NCBI GenBank assembly: GCA_964030475.1
Contig: CAXIPT010000007.1
Coordinates: 1,776,915-1,840,914, forward strand
Source: Tethya wilhelma
Taxonomy: Eukaryota; Porifera; Demospongiae; Tethyida; Tethyidae
Direction of reading: 5' to 3'
DNA: 64,000 bases
A model generated the notes under the pieces. That model worked only from the letters and a program-made list of their open reading frames with translations. It made no database searches and had not been told where the DNA came from. This document shows, in pieces, positions 1 to 45,303 of the stretch; positions within the stretch are counted from its first letter, which is position 1, and each line of letters begins with the position of its first letter. Position numbers and translations under genes: made by a program.

Positions 1-29725
<29,725 letters not shown>

Positions 29726-29761
29726 ATTTCTCACCTTCACAATTTGAACTTTCAAACAACC

Positions 29762-29777
29762 GGCTTTTCTAAAAGCC
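29762..29777 (+). terminator. Histone mRNA 3' stem-loop
   Basis: GGCTTTTCTAAAAGCC forms the conserved six-pair stem and four-base loop recognised by SLBP, 37 bp after the stop, followed by CAAAAGATTC, which fits the purine-rich downstream element bound by U7 snRNP. It indicates processing without a poly(A) tail and S-phase expression. Confidence 0.92.
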
Positions 29778-29872
29778 ACCACATTTGCAAAAGATTCATC
29801 TTGTTACTTTTTTAATATGCAATTTAATAACATGTACCTATGTGCTTGATTGCGTACACATGTTATAATTAA

Positions 29873-29890
29873 TGCTTTTCTAAAAGCCAC
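29873..29890 (+). terminator. Second, degenerate histone-type stem-loop
   Basis: ATGCTTTTCTAAAAGCCACC followed by CACATCAAAAGATTC repeats the authentic 3' end about 110 bp downstream, with the outer G-C pair lost (stem now GCTTT/AAAGC). No histone coding sequence lies between the two, so it is a local duplication of the processing signal or the remnant of a deleted histone gene. Confidence 0.7.
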
Positions 29891-29899
29891 CACATCAAA

Positions 29900-30440
29900 A
29901 GATTCTCACCCACATTATCTTTCAGTAAACTTTGAATGGTCAAGGGGCTTGGTGGGGAGAGTTTCTGGCCCCGTAAATAATATTTGGGCCATGGGCCCTG
30001 AGCTAGCGTATAGCTAGGCCTGGGCTGCGCCCGCGGCGCGGGGAGCTTTTTATAGAATTATGTAAAATTAACTCATGCACCCGAGTTCCTCGTGCAGTGC
30101 ATGCATGCAGCTCAGTTCATATCAGATCATGTAGTTGTCACGTTCCCGAAATGGTCCAGGCCTAAATCCCCCCGTGTACGTACCTAATGCAAAACCACTG
30201 CCGGCCACGTGGTGGTTTAGCTTGGTCAAACCGGCCTGGAGCCTAGGGGTGACTGTGTGACCCAGGCTACTGAGTACCGAGTCCATTTCTTCTGTCATCC
30301 AGCAGCTAAGCAGCTCGAGCTAGCATCTCTGGTGTTCACTTATATTTTTATCAATTGGCATCGTTTGGCAGATAAATCATAGATAATATACTCCGACCAT
30401 AAATCTACTCTGAAGCAGTGCTCTTTTGGCAGTAATAATT
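29900..30440. other. Intergenic, H3 to PH-domain gene
   Basis: Mostly featureless, with a short GC-rich patch (about 30025-30045, GGCTGCGCCCGCGGCGCGGG) and another around 30200-30250. These may belong to the promoter of the following gene. No ORF or RNA gene is supported. Confidence 0.5.
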
Positions 30441-31155
30441 ATGTCACAAAAAGGTCGTGAAGTGCTGCGAGGTAATCTGACGCATAAACGCAAAGGAGGG
30501 TCATGGAAGGTGAGTCTAATGGCAAAAGTAGTAGTGATATTGTTGCAGGTTTCCTCAGTGAGTTTTGCAACATTTTGAAAGAAAGTTTTGGCACACACAC
30601 ACATCACAGAAACGCAGTGTTGTTGCATATTGTGGTCTCCCACTGACAACTCCAGCACAACTCCAAGTCTTTGAGCATTACGAGAAAGTTCAAAAACCAG
30701 GGCAGAAACCGAAATGCATCATCACGCTACTCGAAGCCAAGATAGAATCAAACTACACCGGTCTTCCTCCAGTTGCTGCATATTCTACAGCAGTCGTCTC
30801 TGAAGCTGCAAGTCTGACATCGCCTTCAACTACAATTGGTTCCCCACACAGTGGCAGTGAGCTCATCAGCCCTCAGGGAAGCAGCAGTGGAGTGTTCTCA
30901 TTGACGGGAATATACAAGTTTATCATTACAACATCGAATGGAGATGAACACGAGTTTCGCACCGAGGGTGAACATGATCGACTGAGGTGGGTGAAGCTCT
31001 TGCAACTACTTATGATGTTTCCGTACACCATAATACCAGAGGAACCTTCTTCTGACCCTCTCAAGTGCTCGATTCCTCAAGACAGTCTCAATCCTAAGCA
31101 GTATAATGCAGGCAAGTCAGAGTGTGTGTGTTCTTACAAGACTCTTGGTTCTTAG
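30441..31155 (+). CDS. PH-domain protein (DOK/GAB-like adaptor), 5' part
   Basis: Exon 1 is 30441-30509 (REVLRGNLTHKRKGGSWK, the opening beta strands of a PH domain) and joins in frame to exon 2 at 30610 (KRSVVAYCGLPL, LQVFEHYEK, KCIITLLEAKIES). After a Ser/Thr-rich insertion of about 50 residues the PH fold closes with GIYKFIITTSNGDEHEFRTE and DRLRWVKLLQLLMMFP, the C-terminal helix with its Trp. PH domains bind phosphoinositides or proteins at membranes; DOK, GAB and IRS adaptors start this way. The exon either ends at a GC-type donor at 31111/31112 (GCAG|GCAAGT) or reads on to the TAG ending at 31155. No PTB or later exon is found before the gaps at 31255 and 31725, so the gene is incomplete or short. 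Confidence 0.65.
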
Positions 31156-32690
31156 TTAGCAATGTAGTTCTGTGTACATGTGTGTGGTTAAAGTTTACTC
31201 CTTGTGGTATGGGAACGCTTGGGTTCTTTGACCTAGGGGTGTGTTATCATGAGCNATGAGGTTTGCTGCTTAATTGTTGCTAAGAATGGCTGGTTGCTGG
31301 GGATCGCCAGCTAACGACCAATCAGGGTGGATCTGGGTCACGACCAATCAGGGTGGAGCTGGCCTAGCTGAGCGCGCGCGGGCCGCCAAACCTACATTAC
31401 GTCATCTCCCTCTTGGTTAACCTCGTTTAACCTTGTTAAACTCCATTTAACCAATTCAGGAGATTCCCCCTAGAATATATCTCTGATAATCAGTCTGTTA
31501 CCCATGCGACTTGTGATTGAGCAATGCGGGTGGTTGTATGGTTTGGCGGATTTGAGCCTGGCCAGCTTCGGGAAGGATAGTTGCTAAGAATCCCTAATTT
31601 TTGCCATGCAAATACCAATGCACAAGAGCTCCCTGCCCAACTTCTCATGAGTGCTTGGGGGGAACTAAGATAGGAGGGGTAAAATATACCCTTATTTTAC
31701 CTCTCACAACATATCACCCAAACANGAGCGCAAATTGCATTCCAATGACGTATTTTCAACCAATGAAATTTCAGTATTGATTTTTGGGCCATTTTTTCAA
31801 AAAGTTGCCGCTTCCGTGCAATAGCACCTTTAATTTTATGTATCAATGTATTATAGGGGTGGGGAATATATTATCTATGGTCTAACATCAACATTTGCGC
31901 ATGCGCCAACATTAATTATCGTCGCGATCGCTCCGGCTCGCCCTTCAATGCACGGTGCATTCCCCTAGTAATGTTGATTGTATGTGCACAAGAAGTCAAT
32001 TGCTGTAATGTGTATTGTATATGCACAGGCTGTTTGTATTATGTCAAAGCAGCTAGGGTAATTCCAGTCTGAGTCACGATATATTTTTGTTTATCGATCT
32101 TCACCTTATATAATTATAGTTATTGTACCTGCACCATAATATTATAGTCTATTGTAGTTTCAATTTAGCTCTCCCCTTTGATCTTCACTCGAGCCTGGGT
32201 ATTGCATTGGGTGCCATGTTCATAGCTCAGTGAAGTGTTCCACACAATTATTTGGGTACAACCAAGTTAGTTTTTTCTAGTTCACTTAATTATATACAAC
32301 CATATTACATCTGGAGCTGTCAACTTTTCTCCTAAAAATTTTACGCAGAGGTGAACCTAGCTCACATCCAGAGATGCTGAGAGTTTTCAGGACAGTCAGT
32401 ACCAATGAGGGAATTGGTCGAAAATATTAACATTACTAGTATTATACTTTTTCCAACAATAGAATTTAAAAACAGACACGAAGAACTTAGTATAAAACAC
32501 ACACAATAAGTACATGTAATACACAACATGGTCCCATAAAGAGCATTACCTTAAACATTGCACATACACAAATTTATTCCAGGTATGTACAAAACAATTT
32601 TTTAAATGTCACATGAGTGGGCATTATTAAGAAGAATTAAACTCACATTATAATTATTATGATAATTAGATTTTAAGTTACATTCCTCGA
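31156..32690. other. Gapped intergenic or intronic region
   Basis: Ns at 31255 and 31725 bracket a contig that has two ACGACCAATCAGGGTGGA repeats (about 31315-31355) and a GC-rich patch (GAGCGCGCGCGGGCCGCC), which look promoter-like but have no gene after them. 31860-31980 has another CpG-rich stretch. Rest is AT-rich with no supported ORF. A TTTATT at 32573-32578 is a good minus-strand polyadenylation signal (AATAAA) for the rabaptin gene. Confidence 0.5.
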
Positions 32691-36854
<4,164 letters not shown>

Positions 36855-37231
36855 CTGCACGTGTGTACACCATGCAAATAGATGGTCATATTGATATCTA
36901 CGACATGTTATATAACTCTCCGTTTTTATACGAAATGGGTTAAGTATTAAGAGCGTGGGCTCACGGTAAAATGGCTTTATTCATTTACTATCTAACCATA
37001 CCTTTGGAACTTCACAAACGTCGCCTGGCGAGTTTTTGTTTCACTTTATTCCCCTGCAAGTTCCCAGCTCTTTCGATATTCATTAGAGAAATAATTTCGC
37101 AAGTCTACTGCTACTAATACGCTTAAATAGAACAATAAATTTTATTAGGAATTATAAACATGGAATACAAACACATTTTATACAGCCATATGCTGACCAA
37201 TAATTTGGCACAATACACAAAAGTTATATAG

Positions 37232-40200
37232 CTATGTATGAACTTGGACAATGTCTGAATCTTTGAGAGCATCGGCCAAAAGTTCTTTGTGTTCATCGAA
37301 GTCACTTTCGGACGAAGTGCTCTCATTGTCTCCTCTTCTTTGGATGTGAGCATTCTTCTTGTTGGTGTACAGCTCCACTCTCTACACAAGACAAAAGAAA
37401 CCAATCAATCAAAATTTTATCCAAAAGGAAAGGGAGGGCTGTACTCTAGGTCAAAGACCTCTCAAGGTTCTTCCCAGAAGGAAGTGCATTTTGCAGGCAT
37501 ATCCTCTGAGTCCATCTGGTTTGAGAATGCCAGTAGAAAAAATCAAATAACTTTCTTATCATCCAACGAATTTCAAAATTTCAAGCACCATTGTAAAGCG
37601 CTCATTCTCCCCATTCTTTTGGTTGATTTTCCAGCTTCCTACGCCATACCAGTCAAAAGTTAGCTATTTTGTCCCATAAGAAAAGTATTGCATGATTGCA
37701 ACCTCGAGAGGTCTTTGACCTATAGTTCAGGCGGCATTCTCAAACTAGATGGACTTTTATCTTGTCTAATCCCATGCAGCTATAGGCACACCTTCTTCAA
37801 TAGATTGATTATAGGGGTGCAAAGTATACATAAAGCATGGCATAGCCCACAGAGTTCATATGCACATTCTCTCTACTATTTTAAATACACATTGATTCTC
37901 CACAAGCTAATAATTTGCCAACCAGGGTCCTAATTCTTCCTTCCTATACTTTTACTACATTTTTTTTCCTATACTTTTTTTCCCCTTATACTTTGGCATA
38001 ATAATAATAATAATGTAATATTTAAATGTAGGCTGGAAAAGAGATTAGCTAGCTACAGGAACAAGACTAGCTGTATCTCTATCTGTACACCTCACCTTTC
38101 TGTCGGCCTCCACGGTGAAGGTAGAGAGGAGGAAAAACACCCCTCCAAGGAGACTCACAAACGCTGTGATGAACAGGCCAAACTCCATGCTGATCCCTTT
38201 GCCATACACACCGTACCACTTGTTGTAGTTCGTCCCATAATAGTCACCAGTGTAAGGACCGTTGTAGGCACGACTGGAGCGGTGGACTGCATCTGAGACC
38301 TGTGAAATTGATTGGTCAGTGATCATAATCATACAGTAGGTAATTCAGTCCCCAATTTATATATAGGGAAATTTTTCTTTGGTGCAAAATCTTTTTTGTG
38401 CAAATTGGTAAAAATGTGGTAAAGTTTTTCCCCTTTGAAATTTTGTAAATGCACAGTTTTATGTCTGCTCTTATAGTGCAATATGGACATCTACATTTTC
38501 GCAGTCTTGACATTATCACAGTGAGTTTACATTGATTTTATAGAATCAGGAACTTGTGAGCGTTGCCATGCAATGCTCATAAGTTTCTGATAGAATAAAG
38601 AATCGTGGAACGTACCGTTCCCACTATGGTCGGGCTAATAGCATCGCCGAGAAAATGAGAGAAGAGGATCTGTACCGCTTCAGCTGTTGATCTTCTTGCT
38701 GGGACAACCGTGTACTGCAGTGAAAACATTATAGGGCAGAATGAGGACAGTTGCAAATAATGATTATTAGGTGATTAAGCCAGGGGCATCCTCACCAGTA
38801 GTATTGCAGCAACAGGTGCCCAGTTGAGACAGAAGAAGAATTCAGCAAAAAACACAAGCACCTAAAAATTATACATTATAATATTATAGTGTGACAATTA
38901 TACACACATAAAGTGACACAGCCACGTTCCTAGGCTTTTTGCCTTTCCCCTTGACCTTGTGTTAGAACATGCACACTAGCTACTAAAATAATATTACTAA
39001 AAACTAGAGATACTACCACAGCAAGAAGGACTGAAAGTGAAGCTAAATGCAGTGTAAGTATATACCTGCCCTTCACTTACCCATGCCAAGTACAGTAATC
39101 TGTACTGTGCAACGGCCAATGCAAGGAACAAGAACGGCGTCCCAACCAGCATGCCGATGGAGCAAACAATGGCCTCAGCTTTGCGCGTGAAATGTCCTAG
39201 AAACTTGGAGAGTTCGGAGCCAGCTATGACCCCAGTTATACCAGCCACTACCGTGATCCCTCCAAACAAGAAGGCTGCACTGTGTTCATGTGTGTGGACA
39301 TAAAATGTGAATGCAAAGCATTAATTTTGTACAAAGCATGTAGCAATATCATCTAGTAAAGCTTGAAGAGCAACACAAGTTAGTTAGTCATAGTTATAAT
39401 TAGCGATTATTAACCCCAGGGTTGGAAGGAACACAGGAATAAGGCTATATAAAGGTTAGTACCGTGTTTCTCAGCACAGTTTGTCATACAAAACGTGGTA
39501 CATATAGTCAAGCTATATTCTTATCATCAGGTATACTAGCATAAGTTGCTATTGCCCAAGTCCTAATGCTCACTGTATTGTGCATTGAAAAGTTTAAATT
39601 TAAAAAACAAAAAAAATTGAAAAGCAACACAAGTTAGTTATACATGTAGTTATAATTAGCACAGGGGTTGGAAGTAGCATGCGATGGGTATAAAGGGTTG
39701 TACAGTTTAGAGTTTCTCAGCTCAGTATGTTTAAAAAGTGGCACACATAGTCTAGCTATTCTTGCACTCATATCCAGGGGTGCATGGTGTGCATTATTTA
39801 AAAAGACTTACACAGTTTCAGAGTATTGTCCGTTCTTTCCATTCACGATGTACGAGACCCTCTCAATGAAGAGTGGTGCCCATTGGGCCAAGGCTCCAGT
39901 GGTGAAGGCAATGGCAGTGAAACCAAAGGTCGTCAGAACAAAAGTTTTACTGAACAAGAAAGAGACAGAGATGGGCAGAGAAGAAAAAAAGGAAAAAATT
40001 AGCAATTTTATTGGTATGACTTTCACCTTTGATTTTTTACAGTTTGGTACACACACACACATATATATACCCGGTGAAAAAAAAAATTGTCTACGGAATT
40101 CCACCATAAAACCGCGGTTGCATAGTTTACCATTAAATATGGTAGTTTGCACACTAAACTGGCTATAGTTTTCAAAATAGGATATTCTACATGATTCATT

Positions 40201-42309
40201 ACGTTTTGATAGCATCTTACTTTGTAAAACAGTAAATGACATCATCAATGTAGGCCTTCACTCCCGTCTTCCCCCTCACACCTTTGGGTGACCTCTGACC
40301 GTCTGTGTGACCTCTGGGAGGCTCTCTCATCACTAGCAACACCAGCAGAAAGGCTATGATACCAAGGGTAGGAGTCACCTGAATGAAAATTTTTAAAGCC
40401 AGAGCATGTATCGATAGCTAGTGCAGCTAGGTAACACCAAGAGTGGCACTCTTGGTAACACAGTTCAATGTCCATGGGTTTTCATGCATACTGGTTACTT
40501 TCAAACTACTGTGTGTAAGAGCAAGCTGAATTGAAGCATCCAGCTTCATGATCGGGACATTGTTCAAAGTGGGGAAAACAAGAAGAGAAAGAAAGAAAGA
40601 AAGAGAGAAAGAAAGAGAGAAAGAAAGAAAGAAAGAGAGAAAGAAAGGGAAAAAATCACTTTGTACACTCACCCTAAGGGCCCATCTCCAACTGACTTGC
40701 TGATGTGCATACGTGTGAACCAAACTGGACACTTGTGAGCCCACAATATATCCCAGAGCACTAAACACACAACAAATTTTTTTAAAAAAAAAAACAATTT
40801 TGAAAATTTCATGTCAAAAGGAAGCAAGCATGTCTGGGTTAGGGTAAGTGACTCACCCTCCAACTGGCATAGCCAGGTAGAATATGGAAAGCATTCGAAG
40901 CCTCTTCTCCGACGGAAAGAGATCAGCAATAATGGTGGGGGCAATAGTAGCGTAGCTGGCCTCACCAATACCGACCAGGAGTCTGGTGGCAAACAACATC
41001 CACAGATTCTGGACCAAAGAAAAAGACAGAGGGAAGTAAGATAATAATTGGTAAAGGTCGTCAAAAATAGATGTTAGAAACTGATAATACTTTAGTTCAA
41101 GAGCACATTAATTTTGTAGTTTGCATACATCAACTTCAAGAGCTTTCAACACAAACTATACACCTGTGGCAATTCAAACTGTTTGAGTCTTATGGAACCA
41201 TGGTAGTTTAGTAAATTCAACTTTAGTTTTCTCCACTCTAACAACATACCTGACTTCTAAATAAACTTCAAGAAGCAGTGTCATAATATCTTTGACTAAG
41301 GAACATAACCTCGAACCCAGGCTCTTCCCCTTTGACAAAGGAGAAAAGTACCACATGGGTAGAGGACAAGTCTGGGTATGAGCAGGTATGAGATATATAG
41401 TCTCGTTCGGTTCCCAGGCTTTCTCCAATGCACATTTTTATATTTTTACATAATATTTCCCCGAGTGGTTTTATGAGGAAGGCCTGGATATGAGGCTAGG
41501 TATGAGGCATAAAATAAATTATTATCAAAATGACTTATAAATATATAATTATGCAATCCAATGGCAGATCTCCATCTTCTCTGCCACACAAAACAGCTGG
41601 TGGGAAAAAAATCTGGAGACATGAAGATTCCACATCACATGTGCTTGTGTAAGCTTTGAGGTTGAGATAAAGCATTCTACTACAGACCAATGAGACCACT
41701 GTGGCTAGGATTGATAGTAGCTACTGTAGCTTATCTAAGAACTGGTCTGGTCAGTCGAATATTTGGGGGAGATTAAGTTGCTCCAGCTTCAAAAATAAAA
41801 TTAGAAAAACTTCAGCTATTGCATTACCTCAAAAATTTATATATACTCCTCAAAAGATTTTTAACACAGGAATTACTTTCATGCATAACAGATGCATAAA
41901 AAATCCCTGAAATGTTTTAGCCCATAGGAAGAGACTGACCAGTCATTGATAGACTAAGCTAAAGTTTGTTATATTCAATCTGCACACTGGGTCGGTGAAC
42001 AAGAATTAAATTTAATGACTAACACCCAACCAGAAACTCATTTACGTAAGCTAAAATGTGTATGAAGATCTCTCCACTTACAACAGAAAAGGAGCCAGCC
42101 AGTGTGAACAGCGACCATAGCAAAATGCCGACAGCCATGATGTACTTCCTGGTGTATCTGTCTCCAAGGTATCCAAAGAGAGGGGAGAACAACATGTAGC
42201 TGACAATGAAGGCTGTCTGTAGCAGGCCACCCTCGGTGTCACTCACATCTTCATACTTGTGGTGGAGACTGAATCCATTGTGTTCTGGTTGTTGAAGTTC
42301 GTGCAAGAT

Positions 42310-42354
<45 letters not shown>

Positions 42355-42650
42355 TGTGTCCATATGATAGTGCCAAATTATGCAACACCCAGAATACTTT
42401 ACTAAATGCAAAGCTTTTGTTACATGTATATACAAGACATTGTAAAGGATTCACTTTACAAATATCTGCTTGCATTGACAGATTATAGACACGTCTGTTT
42501 TGTGTGAGTCACATATCAATTTACAACATGCATGTGAACGATCTGACCTGCCAAAGTGAATCTGTCCATATAGTTGAGCAGGTTGATGCCAGTGAGAATG
42601 GCCACTGCAAAGTACTTGTTCCAGTCTCCTTCTCTCCCGCACAACCCCAT
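37232..42650 (-). CDS. SPNS1: Spinster-like MFS transporter
   Basis: Eleven exons (42650-42548, 42311-42082, 41008-40857, 40760-40673, 40378-40221, 39949-39812, 39279-39081, 38861-38796, 38714-38616, 38299-38096, 37381-37232) sum to exactly 529 codons, supporting the splice model. TM1 begins [30 protein letters not shown] is the MFS motif A between TM2 and TM3, and [20 protein letters not shown] is the signature Spinster TM4 with its conserved Arg and Glu. Twelve membrane segments are expected. Spinster proteins export lysophospholipids from lysosomes (SPNS1) or sphingosine-1-phosphate across the plasma membrane (SPNS2); the subtype cannot be settled by eye. The C-tail is acidic. A minus-strand AATAAA lies at 37146-37141. 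Head to head with the next gene, 454 bp between start codons. Confidence 0.92.
37508..37756. mobile_element. MITE family 2 in a Spinster intron
   Basis: Same ends (GAGTCCATCTGGTTTGAGAA / CAAACTAGATGGACTTTT) and core as the 12689 copy. An extra inverted motif pair, GGTCAAAGACCTCTC at about 37450 and GAGAGGTCTTTGACC at about 37706, suggests a second palindromic element overlapping the region. Confidence 0.75.
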
Positions 42651-43104
42651 AGCTAGGCCTTGTTTTGCTCTCGCCTCCAAATGCATGTGAAGTCGCCAGC
42701 TCAGGTCAGATGATTTTGAAATTTTTTTTCGATTATTTAGATCAATTTAATTAGCTGCTAAAGATATTCATTGGACACTCAACACTCCCTAATGAGAATA
42801 ATTAAAGTCCCACTTACCCACACTACAGCTTCAGTTGAAGCGTGCACAGTGAGAGGACAAAATCATCTTTCATGTGAGTTACTCTTGTGGATATCTAGAG
42901 GCTGGGAGCAGCTGCGCTCAGCTAATAAGTCATACATAGTGTGCACGTTCGATGTTGCGAATTTTAGTCTATCGAGTTCAAGTGCGGAGAGTATTTAGCA
43001 GCTATGTAAAAGTGTAAATGTACATTTTTTTGAATTCTTCACAGGTCCTGTGCTGTATAATTCAAGTATCTACAACACCCATAGAGAAACACGGGCTTAT
43101 CAGT
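42651..43104. promoter_or_regulatory. Divergent intergenic region, Spinster and coiled-coil gene
   Basis: The two start codons are 454 bp apart on opposite strands, so this stretch must hold both promoters. No clear TATA or repeat is present. Only mildly AT-rich. Confidence 0.5.
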
Positions 43105-45255
43105 ATGGTATCAGTAGGTGAGTTTTATCGAAACGCGTGTCACAAAGAGTGTTGTGTCTCTGCGGCCTACAAGACGATCAGGTTGCGGTATCCGCAAGCT
43201 ATCAGCTGTAGATTGCAAGGCGAGACACACACCCCGTTTTGTTTGCACGAAGCTGTTAGCTGTTTTGAGTGTGTGCACGTTTGTTATGTTAATAAATTTA
43301 CTCACTTATTCGAACCACTTGCAGAATCGTGCCCAGAGGTCCTGCCTGAAGCGTTTGGCAGTCCAGTGCAAAGTGGCTTGCTCAGTGAGGTAGGTGCACA
43401 AAGCTTATTTCTTCCCCAAAATAATCCTTTGACCCTAGATAGTTAGCCTCTTCTATCTATGCAAAGACCCTCTCTTGTCGTGCTGTTCTCATGGTGACTA
43501 GAGAATGACATGGCATTGTGGGATGCATGTGATGCAATAGTACTATCTACATGCATGCATGGTTACTATTAATTTTGGGACACAATTCTAGAAGAATTCG
43601 AAGTACCCAGACTGAGCACTTAATTTCGTATAGTTAATTTGCAATTTTAATCGATGTTTTGCATGCAAGTCAGCTGTGCAGTATTGCACCAGCCTGTATT
43701 AGTGTAATCGGCAGTGAATGCCATTTTCCTTTTGTTAACTTTCAATAACAATCCCCCTACTAGTATTCCCATGAGGTTGTGTAGTTTTGAACTACCTTTA
43801 CTCCATATAGTTATAATTACTCTATGTACTGCATATATTATAAGCATTTTGGTTCATGTGCTGAATCAACAACACAGCTGGCTTATATACATACATGACA
43901 GTTTTGTATGTAGCATTGCAATGTGTGCTTGCATGCATGTGCAAGTTATAAGAACAGCTATTGTAGAGCTGGTGGTGCAGCAATTTGGTAACCAGATGCA
44001 TGCAAGCATGCACATATTTTGCACAATCACTTCCATATCACACACACACACACACACACACACACAGTCATCGTACTCGACCACAGACACAGGAGACTTC
44101 ATTCGCAATGTAACAGAATGTATTGCCTCTTCTCTCTACTCTACCTCCTTCACTAAACTCCAAGATCACGTGGCCAGCGAAGACGAAGTCGTCTTTCCGT
44201 TCGGTTCAGACACCAGCAACAGTCACCAGAGCCTCTCGATCGAAGCAGAATTCAGTGACAATCCACAATGGCCTTATTTCTTAGAGAATCAGGCCACAGG
44301 TCAGAAGCTTGAGTGCTCTCCCAGCCCCACTCTGAGACCTAACGAACAGGGGCGCTCGAGTTATTCCAGGACCATAGTTCGTGTCGAGAAAGTGGATGAT
44401 ACGGATGATAATAGTAGTAGTAGCGAAAAGGAACGACCGGCAGATATCACTTCTAGTTCAATGTGGGCTTACTGTCGACCAGATACCATTGAGAGTGTTG
44501 ATGTTGATGATAATGATAATGACAGGGGCTGCTTGGAAGAAGAGGATGGACAAGAAATGGTTGTTGAACCCGTTCGAACTGATACTATCAATTTGATCTC
44601 GTACAATGAGGAAGATTTGGGAGTGACTCCCACGCCAGTACAACGCTCCTTTAGTTCTGAGACCACACCCCCTTCCTCTTTGTACTATCAGTTGTCCAAC
44701 GAAAGATCGTCACCAAGCTCGTCAGGTTAGTTTCTTACGGCGCAAAATATTTGCTTACTATGTACAGTCTAAAATAGCTCTCGATCTGTAAAACAGCAGA
44801 TCTAGTCAGGTGATTTGGGGTTACAAATGCACAGTTTATGGACTATAGCTGGCTTGTTACTGATTGTCAAGCTGCATGTGTGCATTATGTTGTGTGTCTG
44901 TGCATGCATGTGTGTGTGCGTGCATGCATGTGTGTGTGATAGAAGTTAATTGAAGGCATGCTGGTAGACATGCACCTGTGACATGTGACTATAAATTAGG
45001 AATGCTTCTACTATTGATTTATGCAGGCACCCAGATAGGATCAGAATCGCTAAAAGTGACGGAGCCTGATGTTGAACACCAACAAGAGAATGAACAGGAT
45101 GAACTGGACAGGCTTTTAGGTATTTATGAGGAAACACTAGTTCACACAATGTCATATGTATGTACATGCATACACTGTGTATTTACACTATATACATGCA
45201 TGTGGTGTCAGGCACCATTGTGATTGACGTACGTAGGTATTGGGTTAATTTGAAG

Positions 45256-45303
<48 letters not shown>

